Positions 17,210 through 24,705 of a DNA stretch of 64,000 nucleotides are shown here, piece by piece. A program made the translations under genes and the position numbers. The stretch is taken from positions 107,292 to 171,291 of the forward strand of contig JAJXZW010000001.1 in the NCBI GenBank assembly GCA_021779855.1. Direction: 5' to 3'. This DNA comes from Actinomycetes bacterium. GTDB lineage: Bacteria; Actinomycetota; Acidimicrobiia; Acidimicrobiales; RAAP-2. Position 1 is the first letter of the stretch. The number at the start of each line of letters is the position of its first letter. The notes beneath the pieces are model-generated. The model searched no databases and was not told the DNA's origin. It saw only the letters and a program-made list of their open reading frames with translations.

Positions 17210-18756
17210 GCCTGCGCGGACTCGCGGGGCGCCTCGTCGAGACGCGCGACCTCGTGCCTCGACGACTGTGCGCGTGGCTCGACCACCCGGTCCGGCCCTT
17301 CGCCATCGTGATGGGCTGGATCGGCTCCACCATCCTCTTCCTGCTCGTCGCGACCGGCCTGGGTGGACCGACCGAGGGCGACTCCTCCGAGGTGGTCTAC
17401 GGCACCTGGGCGATCGCCCACGGCCACCTGGGGTGCGTCTACCCCGTGATCGCCCCCCACCTCCCCCTCGGTCTCGCCAACCCCTTCGCCCTGGCTGCGC
17501 CGCTCTACCCGGTGCTCGCGGGCCTCGTGGCGGCCGCGTTGCGCATCGGCCACGCGGTCCCCTACCCGTCGGCCCACGCGCTCGGACCGGCCTGCGTGCA
17601 CGGCTTCACCCAGGCCTTCCACTGGTCGGCGTCCTCGGCCGCGATCATGCCCACGGTACGGCTGGGCTATCTCGCCTGGCTGGTCGTGCTCGCCGGGGCC
17701 AGCTACCTCGTGCGCGCGACCCCCCGGCGGGGGACGCGCTGGGAGGTGGCGATGATGTTCGTGCTCGCCGTGACGCCGCCGGTCGTCATGTGCATCACCT
17801 ACTACTTCCACCCTCAGGACCTGCTCGCGATGGGCCTGGTGCTCCTGGGGACAGGCGCCCTCCTCCGTGAGCGCACCGTGGCGTCGGGCGTATGGTTCGG
17901 GCTCGCGCTCACCGCTCAGCAGTTCGCGATCTTGGCGATCGTGGCCGTCGTGGCGGTGATGGCCCTGACTCGGTGGCGGAGCCTGGGGAGGCTTCTTGTC
18001 GGCGCCGCCGCCGCCGTCCTCGTGGTCGATGGGCCCTTCGTGGCGGTGAGCGGACTTCGTGCGGTGAAGACCGTCCTGCTCGGCTCGAGCCGGGTCGGGT
18101 CGGCCATCTCCGCTCACGGCGGCACGGTGGTCTTCGCACTCGGCTTGAGGGGGATCCCCGACTTCCTCGTGGCGCGGGTCGCCCCCATCGTGGCGGGGGC
18201 AATCGTGGCGTGGCTCGTGACGCGAGCGACGAGGGAACGGCCGCTTCGCCCCGACGTCGTCGTCGCGGTGGTCACGGCGGCGCTCCTCTGCCGGCTGGTC
18301 TTCGAGGTCAACATCTTCGGTTACTACTTCATGGCGAGCGCCATCGGACTCGTCCTGCTAGAGGTCGTCCGCGGGCAGTTCGGGCGTGACGTCCTGGCCC
18401 TCGCGGGTCTCTTCGTGGTGGGGATGAACCCCGAGCACATCGCCCTCATCTCGAACCTGACGACCTACGGGCTCTCCCTCTACTACGACCTGCCCATCGT
18501 GGTACTCGGGCTGGGCGTCCTCGTCTTCATCTACGAGACGGCCCGCCGCCGGTTCTCCCCCACGCTCGTCGTGTGGCTGGTGCTGGTGACCATGGCCGGC
18601 CAGACCCACCTCTTCCATCGCTACGACCCCTTCTGGGCCTTTCCCGAGTGGGCCTGGCAGATCGTGCTCGTCGGGTACCTGGTGGTGATCGTGGCGCGGC
18701 GCCTGCGCGGGGCGGTGTCCCAGGAGGCCCGGGCGGAGGAACTCGTCGCGACCTAG
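17206..18756 (+). CDS. Polytopic membrane protein, GT-C-like
   Basis: A 516-residue protein with about eleven hydrophobic segments. Its first external loop contains GDSSEVVYGTW, with Asp and Glu placed as in GT-C catalytic loops, although no named family is recognised. The GTG start at 17206 overlaps the pilD stop (GTGA), so translation is probably coupled. The stop shares CTAG with the convergent DUF429 gene. With the GT-C gene at 14843 it flanks pilD in a three-gene unit. Confidence 0.65.
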   Translation: MSLRGLAGRLVETRDLVPRRLCAWLDHPVRPFAIVMGWIGSTILFLLVATGLGGPTEGDSSEVVYGTWAIAHGHLGCVYPVIAPHLPLGLANPFALAAPLYPVLAGLVAAALRIGHAVPYPSAHALGPACVHGFTQAFHWSASSAAIMPTVRLGYLAWLVVLAGASYLVRATPRRGTRWEVAMMFVLAVTPPVVMCITYYFHPQDLLAMGLVLLGTGALLRERTVASGVWFGLALTAQQFAILAIVAVVAVMALTRWRSLGRLLVGAAAAVLVVDGPFVAVSGLRAVKTVLLGSSRVGSAISAHGGTVVFALGLRGIPDFLVARVAPIVAGAIVAWLVTRATRERPLRPDVVVAVVTAALLCRLVFEVNIFGYYFMASAIGLVLLEVVRGQFGRDVLALAGLFVVGMNPEHIALISNLTTYGLSLYYDLPIVVLGLGVLVFIYETARRRFSPTLVVWLVLVTMAGQTHLFHRYDPFWAFPEWAWQIVLVGYLVVIVARRLRGAVSQEARAEELVAT

Positions 18757-19466
18757 AAGACGAACTCCATACGCAGGCCCTCGGAGTCCCACTCGGGCTC
18801 GCGCGGGATACGACGGGCGCCGTGGCCCCAGACCCGCCGGGCGGTCCACAGGAGGGCGAAGGCGTCGAGCTGGTGGCGTAGGGCGACGCCCTCGGGCGGG
18901 TTGTCGAGGGCGTGGCCGATCCCCCCGGGGATGTGGGCGTCGAGCACGTCCTCGCGCTCGTCGCGGCCCTCGGCGAGGCGCTTGGAGCGTCGCATTGAGG
19001 TGTCGCGGTTGAGCTGGTAGAAGCTCAGCTCGGGGTTTCCCTCGTAGACGACGCGCTGGCGGAACGGGGACATCTCCTGGGACACCTGGCGGTAGCGAGG
19101 CAGCATCGTGGCGGTGACGGCGTCGAGGCCCCCCTCCTGCCAGGTCATCGTGCCCTCGAGCACGGCCCTCGTCGGTGCGTTGTGGATCGTCGCGCCCCGC
19201 GCGCCGAGGAGCCGACGGGCCTCGGCGTCGCACTGGCGCGGCGGGTCGCTCGGCAGGTCGCGGTAGCCCACCGGGGCGTTGAGCACGATCATCTCGTAGG
19301 CCGGTCGCTCGTCGAGGATCTCGATGAAGGTGGCGTAGACCCCGGGGCGCTCGGGGGCGAAGGTGGCGCCCTGGACCTTCGCGGCTTGCACGAGCCATCC
19401 CGGGGGGCACGGCGTCACCGCCGCGATGACGTGGTAGGGGAGGGTCGGGCCGCGATGGATGCTCAT
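18753..19466 (-). CDS. DUF429 family protein, RNase H-like fold
   Basis: A 237-residue protein with the DUF429 layout: an N-terminal strand region ending PGWLVQAAKV, then VLNAPVGYRD, the CDAEARRLLG segment, a TIHNAPTRAVL segment and a C-terminal HALDAFALLWTA-type helix. The family is predicted to have an RNase H-like nuclease fold, and its biochemical role is unknown. It starts 9 nt after the pilT stop, so it probably rides on pilT transcription, although TATAAA 8 nt before its ATG could serve as its own -10. Confidence 0.7.
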   Translation of the reverse strand: MSIHRGPTLPYHVIAAVTPCPPGWLVQAAKVQGATFAPERPGVYATFIEILDERPAYEMIVLNAPVGYRDLPSDPPRQCDAEARRLLGARGATIHNAPTRAVLEGTMTWQEGGLDAVTATMLPRYRQVSQEMSPFRQRVVYEGNPELSFYQLNRDTSMRRSKRLAEGRDEREDVLDAHIPGGIGHALDNPPEGVALRHQLDAFALLWTARRVWGHGARRIPREPEWDSEGLRMEFVF

Positions 19467-19475
19467 CGGGAACCT

Positions 19476-20567
19476 TTATACCCGCGCGGGAGCCCCCCCC
19501 AGTTGCTCGAGCGTGCGGGTGAACTCCTTGGGCCGGGCGGTCGTCACTACGGCGTCCTCGTAGGAGACCGTTCCCTCGTGCACGAGACGGGCGAGGTCGG
19601 TCTCGAGCAACTGCATTCCCTCGGACGAGTTCGTGAACATGATGTTTTGGAGCTGGTTGCTGCGGCCCTCGCGGATGAGGTTGCGCACCGCGTGCGTGGC
19701 GACGAGCACCTCGAACGTGGCGACCATCCCCCCGCTCGTTGTGGGGACGAGCCTCTGGGCGATGACGGCCGTCAGCGACGCGGCCAGCTGGACGCGGGTC
19801 TGCTCCTGGCGCCACGCCGGGAAGACGTCGATGATGCGGTCGATCGCCTGCGGGGCGTCGTTAGTGTGCAGGGTGGCGAAGACGAGGTGGCCGGTCTCAG
19901 CCATGGTGAGGGCGATCTGGATCGACTCGATGTCGCGCATCTCACCGATGAGCAGGACATCCGGGTCTTCGCGCAGGGCAGAGCGCAGGGCCCGGTCGAA
20001 CGAGGGGCTGTCGAGTCCGATCTCGCGCTGGCTCACCGCCGCCATCTTGTGGTGGTGAACGTACTCGACGGGGTCCTCGATGGTGAGGATGTGGCACGCT
20101 CGGTTCTCGTTGATGCGGTTCACGATCGCCGCAAGGGTCGTCGACTTGCCCGAACCGGTCGGACCGGTGACGAGGACGAAGCCACGGGGCTGCTCAGCGA
20201 CCCAGCCGGCCGCCCACGGCAGGCCCAATTGCTCGAAGTTTGGGATCTCGGTCGGGATCATGCGGAGCGCGAGCGCCGTCTCGCCGCGCTGGGTGAACGC
20301 CGAGCCACGCACGCGAGCTTTGTCGCTCCAGGAGAACGCGAAGTCGACGTCGAGGTTGTCCGCGAAGATCTGCTTCTGCCCGGCGGAAAGAAGGTCGTCC
20401 GCGATTGCCTGGATGTCGGCCCCCGACAGGGTGGGTGCTCCCTCGAGGGGTCGCAACTTCCCCGAGACGCGGATGCGTGGTGGAGAGTCGCTCGAAAGAA
20501 GGAGGTCAGACCCCTTCTGGTCCCAGAGGGTCTGCATCCACGGGTCAATGGCCTTTGTGTCGCTCAC
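19476..20567 (-). CDS. pilT: Type IV pilus retraction ATPase
   Basis: A 363-residue hexameric secretion ATPase. Walker A GPTGSGKS is at 135-142, the Asp box is LTIEDPVEYVH, Walker B is VLLIGEMRD and the His box is HLVFATLHTND. The length and the lack of an N-terminal MshEN region match PilT rather than PilB. PilT depolymerises the pilus for twitching and DNA uptake. It lies downstream of pilA, separated by a strong hairpin, so its expression may be attenuated relative to pilA. Confidence 0.95.
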   Translation of the reverse strand: MSDTKAIDPWMQTLWDQKGSDLLLSSDSPPRIRVSGKLRPLEGAPTLSGADIQAIADDLLSAGQKQIFADNLDVDFAFSWSDKARVRGSAFTQRGETALALRMIPTEIPNFEQLGLPWAAGWVAEQPRGFVLVTGPTGSGKSTTLAAIVNRINENRACHILTIEDPVEYVHHHKMAAVSQREIGLDSPSFDRALRSALREDPDVLLIGEMRDIESIQIALTMAETGHLVFATLHTNDAPQAIDRIIDVFPAWRQEQTRVQLAASLTAVIAQRLVPTTSGGMVATFEVLVATHAVRNLIREGRSNQLQNIMFTNSSEGMQLLETDLARLVHEGTVSYEDAVVTTARPKEFTRTLEQLGGAPARV

Positions 20568-20594
20568 CTGTTCTCCTCAATCTCCGTCCCGGAA

Positions 20595-20634
20595 GACCAG
20601 AGACGCCCGGCGAGTTCGCCGGGCGTCTCTGGTC
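20595..20634 (-). terminator. 18-bp stem hairpin after pilA
   Basis: A perfect 18-bp GC-rich stem with a 4-nt loop lies between the pilA stop and pilT. It has no long U tract, as is common for terminators in GC-rich actinobacteria. It likely terminates or stabilises the abundant pilA transcript. Confidence 0.75.
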
Positions 20635-20653
20635 ATGGCGAGGCTTAAACCAC

Positions 20654-21064
20654 TCAGCCGAGGCCAATCGTCTTACACGCCGATGGGCCCGTGTAGGTAG
20701 CCGACGTCGTGGTCTTGATGTTGGTGACCTTGAGCACCCCATTCGTCAAGGAGAAGCTGTAGGTTGAATTGCTCGGCCACGACTGGATGTACGGGCCACC
20801 CTCCGTCGTCCCCGTGAGGAGAGCCGAACTTGGCGTTGCCGACGCATTCTCCGCGTGGAAGGCGGCGACGGCGGTCGACACGGTTGCCCCGTCGGCCTGG
20901 CAGGCGGCGAGCTGGCTCTTCCCGGTCACACCCCCGAGGGCGAAGATGACGACGGCGGCCAAGATGCCGAGCACCACGATCACGATGAGGAGCTCGATCA
21001 AGGTGAAGCCGTCGATCTCACCCGCGTCCCGACGGCGCTTGAGCCGCTGGTAGGTCGAAATCAT
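20654..21064 (-). CDS. pilA: Type IV major prepilin
   Basis: A 136-residue prepilin. A short basic leader ends in Gly, followed by FTLIELLIVIVVLGILAAVV: cleavage after Gly, N-terminal Phe, Glu at +5, and the hydrophobic spine helix. Two cysteines (CQADGATV region and SACKTIGLG) could form the C-terminal disulfide loop. The ATG at 21064 follows GGGAG. It has its own upstream regulatory region and a downstream hairpin, which suggests a separately transcribed, highly expressed pilin. Confidence 0.95.
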   Translation of the reverse strand: MISTYQRLKRRRDAGEIDGFTLIELLIVIVVLGILAAVVIFALGGVTGKSQLAACQADGATVSTAVAAFHAENASATPSSALLTGTTEGGPYIQSWPSNSTYSFSLTNGVLKVTNIKTTTSATYTGPSACKTIGLG

Positions 21065-21478
21065 TCTCTACTCCCTTGTTGTCTGTGGGATCCCCGACAC
21101 TCGGACTTTCCCTTGCTTTACCTCGCCGTCTGTGCGGTAGCACGACAAGGCTTAGCGCGAAGTGTAACCCAACCGGACCAGGTGAATTAGGACCATTCAC
21201 GCGATTTTGGACGCAATACTCGCTCGGTACGACCTGGTCACGGCCTGTGAGAAAACCTTGTCGCGATTTGTCGCAGTGTTGATGCTCGTTGTCCATCGTG
21301 AGACGACGGGTTGTGCACTCGCGACCGTGTTCGCGACTCCTCGGCCGACACCTTCGACGCGATTCCGACGACTCCGATGTCGAAGTCGCGATGCCAAGCG
21401 CCCTCGCGGATGCTGTCGCCGTGACACGTCGAGAGCTCCTACTGCCTGTCGCGACCGCGGCCGGGCCGGGAACGTCGA
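21065..21478. other. Intergenic region upstream of pilA
   Basis: A 414-bp stretch with no convincing gene. It is less GC-rich than its surroundings near pilA. It contains the candidate pilA promoter and operator described separately. It also contains matching 8-bp arms TCGCGACT (21331-21338) and AGTCGCGA (21384-21391). A GEMM-type c-di-GMP riboswitch was looked for by motif and not seen. Confidence 0.5.
21161..21200 (-). promoter_or_regulatory. Candidate pilA promoter with overlapping inverted repeat
   Basis: On the minus strand TACACT (21166-21161) is a plausible -10, about 97 nt from the pilA ATG. An inverted repeat GTGAAT-7-ATTCAC at 21182-21200 covers the expected -35 position. A regulator bound there would block or replace -35 recognition. 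Confidence 0.4.
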
Positions 21479-22213
21479 TCAGCCATGAGTGCGTCCGATG
21501 AAGACGGTGGTCGCCCCGGCGATGGACCGCGGCTGCCCGCTGGCGGGCAGCCGCGCCTCCGCGTCGTCGACGCCGGCGCTCGCGAGGTACCGGGCCGCTG
21601 TCGCCCGATCGGGGTAGCGGGCCACGGAACTTAAGTCGTGGCGCCCCAGCGTGGCGACGAAGGGGGTCGGGGTGCCGTCCCGCTCCCGCTACTGAACGGT
21701 GGCTCGGCGCGCTCGAAACCGGTGAGTGACCAGGCCCGGCGAGGCGGTCGCGTCCGCTGGTGACAGCGACGAGGGTCCCGCCGGGGGTGAGCACCCGCGC
21801 GAACTCGGCCAGTGGGTCCTGGAGCGGGAAGACGCGGTAGAGCATCCACGCCGCGACGACGGCGTCGAAGGACCCCGCCACGAAGGAGGTGGAGGTCGCG
21901 CACGTCGCCACGCACGGCGTCGGGGCTACGCGCGGCACGCCTCGACCATCGTGGGAGACGCGTCGAGGGCGAGCTCGCGACAGCCGACCTCCCCCTTCGC
22001 GCGCTCGGCCGGCTGACCATGGCCGGTGCCCGCGTCGAGGACGGGGCGCGCCCGGTGTGGCGGAGCGTCGCGATGACGAGGTCCTGGGGCGCGGATCCGT
22101 CCCAGACCGTCGTGCGGGCCTCGAGGTTCGCCGTCGTGGCGTCCACGTCGCGCCCGTGTCCATCGCCGTCCGAGCGCACGGGCCGACGCACACCCGGGAT
22201 CTCTGGCCTCACG
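21479..22213 (-). pseudogene. Decayed class I SAM-dependent methyltransferase
   Basis: Methyltransferase-like segments follow in the correct order but in shifting frames. They are: an N-terminal VWDGSAPQDLVIATLRHTG; motif I VLDAGTGHG with LALDASPTMVEACRA; DAVRGDVRDL; FDAVVAAWMLYRVFPLQDP and RVLTPGGTLVAVTSG; LTGFERAEPPF; and a C-terminal YLASAGVDDAEARLPASG through TTVFIGRTHG before TGA. At least four or five frameshifts are needed, so it is not expressible as one protein. It lies between the pilin operon and pilA. Several independent indels argue for a decayed gene rather than a single base-call error. Confidence 0.75.
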
Positions 22214-22400
22214 GTCCGCGATCACGGGCGTGGGCGCTCGGCGCGACCGTTGCCCTCGGGGGCGAGGGCCGACGGAGGGTACGACGGTCGTTCAATCGGG
22301 CCCGTGCGTCAGTCTGGGCGCTGGACCCTGTGGCGGGTGGCGACGGGGAGCCCGACCACGCCTTGGGCGGAGGGATCGGGGGGCGAGCCGGGTGGTCGGG

Positions 22401-23051
22401 CTAGCTCGTCTGGGTCGCCCAGACCCACTGCGTGATGCTCTGGCTGAACCCGCAACTCCCGGTCTTGGGGTTGCACTGGGTGACCAGGGTCACCCCGCCG
22501 TTCGCGGGGTAGTCGTCGAAGGTGACCCGGGCTTCGAGCTGGGGGGCGCCGTGGCAGGTCGCCTCGCTGCCGTGGTCGAAGGCCGTGGAGCAGGCGTAGA
22601 GGGTGACGACCCGGGTCGCGGCCTGGGGGAGGCTCACGGTCGTCTGGCACCAGACGTCGATCGTGTAGCCGTTCACGTCGAGGCTCGAGGTGGTCCCGCT
22701 CGTCGGGGCCCAGCAGTAGCCGACGGGCTGCTTGCCGTAGCCGTTCACGTCGAGGGTTGGGTCGGACGGGACCGGGTTGGTGCGGATGGCCTGGATAGCG
22801 GTGTCGACGGTGCTCGAGAGGGCGTAGTCGAGGGTCCGGACGTTCTGGAAGGTGCCGGTGTTGTTGAGGCTGCTCGCCGCCCAGTCGGCGAGGGGGATCA
22901 CGATCAGACTCACCGCGACGATGAAGACGAGGGCCAGGATGAGCGAGGCGCCGCGCTCGTCGCGTGCCCGCTGACCGACCCCCTCGCGTGTCGTGGCAAC
23001 GCGATCGTGTCGTGACACCAAGGAGGGGGCGCGGAGGGGCGGGCGGGCCAT
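22401..23051 (-). CDS. PilX-like type IV pilus assembly protein
   Basis: A 216-residue protein with a basic N-terminus, then RGASLILALVFIVAVSLIVI, the uncleaved or atypical pilin-like helix of the PilX group, and a globular region with several cysteines. It starts 6 nt after the giant pilin stop and is the last gene of the 32020-22401 pilus unit. PilX-like minor pilins help prime assembly and modulate aggregation in other bacteria. Its position supports that role here. Confidence 0.7.
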   Translation of the reverse strand: MARPPLRAPSLVSRHDRVATTREGVGQRARDERGASLILALVFIVAVSLIVIPLADWAASSLNNTGTFQNVRTLDYALSSTVDTAIQAIRTNPVPSDPTLDVNGYGKQPVGYCWAPTSGTTSSLDVNGYTIDVWCQTTVSLPQAATRVVTLYACSTAFDHGSEATCHGAPQLEARVTFDDYPANGGVTLVTQCNPKTGSCGFSQSITQWVWATQTS

Positions 23052-23057
23052 GGCGGG

Positions 23058-24705
23058 TCAGACCCCCGTGCCCGTGTAGTTGCTCAGCGTCGCCGTCCAT
23101 CCGTTGGCGTCCTGGACGCTCGTCGACAGGCTGAATGAGGTGCCCGACTGAACGTTGCCGGTGACGGTCTCGGTGCTACCCGAGATCGTCACGCTCGGGT
23201 TCGACAGGTAGCCCGAGTAGCCCGTGAGGCTCCAGTTGGTGTACGGGCTCGCGCCACCGCTGACGTTGAAGACGACCGTGACCTGGTCGTAGTTGATCCA
23301 CTGCCCGTGGCTCTTGTAGTGCCCGGCGTACTGGTTCACGGTCGTCTGACCCGTCACCACCGGGTCGGAGTACACCCGGACGGTGAAGGACTTCGAGCCC
23401 CGGCCCCCGACGGCGTCGGTGGCCGTGACGGTCACGGCGTAGGAGCCCTGCGCGACCGACGAGGTCTGGCTGATCAGGCCCGACGGGCTGAGCGAGAGGC
23501 CCGAGGGCAGCCCCGTGGCCGACCAGGTGTACGAGCCCGTCCCGCCGGTCGCCTGGAGCTGGGTCGATGGGTAGGTCTGGCCGACGTCGATCGAGGGGAG
23601 AGACGAGGTGGTGACGGTCGGGCCCGCCTGGACGACCAGGGTGTACGCCTGAGAGGCGCTCTTGCCGGCGGCGTCGGTCACCTTGACCGTCACGTTGTAG
23701 GTGCCCTGCGAGGTAGTCGCCCCGCTGATCAGCCCCGAGGAGGGGTTGATCCCGATGCCCGTCGGGAATCCAGTCGCCGACCAGGTGTACGAGCCCGTCC
23801 CGCCTTGGGCGGTGGCCGTCGTCGCGGGGTAACCCTCGCCCTGCTCGACCGAGGGGAGGCTCGCCGGCCCGGTGATGACCGGGGCGTTGGTCGCGGCGAA
23901 GGTGTAGGTCGTCTGGGTGGCGACTCCGTTGGCGTCGGCCGCGGTCAGGGTGAAGCCGAAGGTGCCGCTCGTCGCGCTCGTCGTGCCCGAGAGCGTGGCT
24001 GTGGTGCCGGTCACGCTCAGGTTGAGACCGGTCGGCAGGTTGACCAGGCTGGACACCACGTTGAGGGTTCCGGTGCCGCCCGAGGCGGTGATGGTCTGGC
24101 TGTAGGCGACACCGGTGTGCGCGTCGGGGACGGTGGTCGGGGTGAACGACGGGGCCGGGTTGACCTGGAGGGTGTAGCTGCCGGTCACGGTGACCCCGTT
24201 CGAGTCGGTGGCGGCGAGGGTGAAGGCGTAGTTGCTCGCCGACGCCGTCACGTTCGAGGCGGTGATGGCGCCGGTCGAGTCGTTGAGGGCAAAGCCCGAG
24301 GGCAGCGAGCCCGAGGTGATGGTCCAGTTGGCGAAGCTCCCCGTGCCGCCCGAGGCGGTGATCGACTGGCTGTAGCTCGTCTGGCCGTCGGTCGCCGCCG
24401 CCAGGGCTCCACCGCTCGGGCCGAGGGCGGGCGCGGCGGTGACGACCAGGGAGAATGTCTGGGTCGCGCTGACGCCGTCGGCGTCGGTCACGGTGACGGT
24501 GACGATGTAGGTGCCCGGGGTGGCGGTGTTGGTGCCGCTCTCGGTGATCACCCCGCTCTGGGCGTTGATCGAGAGGGTGCTTCCGGTCGGGAAGCCCGCC
24601 GCGGACCAGGTGAGAGGGGTGGTGCCGCCGGTGGCCACGACCGGCTGGTGGTAGGTGGTCTCGGTGTCGTCGATCGAGGCGACCGAGGTCGTCGTGATCG
24701 CGGGC
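23058..24705 (-). repeat. Six putative-Ig (cadherin-like) protein repeats
   Basis: Six consecutive ~88-95-residue units. Most share TASGGTGxYTWSATGxPxG, then LSxxSGxIS, then TxxxGTYxVTVTVTDAxG. The two nearest the C-terminus before the last are the most alike. The final unit is the most diverged. Confidence 0.7.

Noticed and set aside
21197..21427. 76-codon minus-strand frame upstream of pilA
   Set aside because: Basic, no motif, no ribosome site, and codon positions lack the local GC3 bias; it was not supported as a gene.
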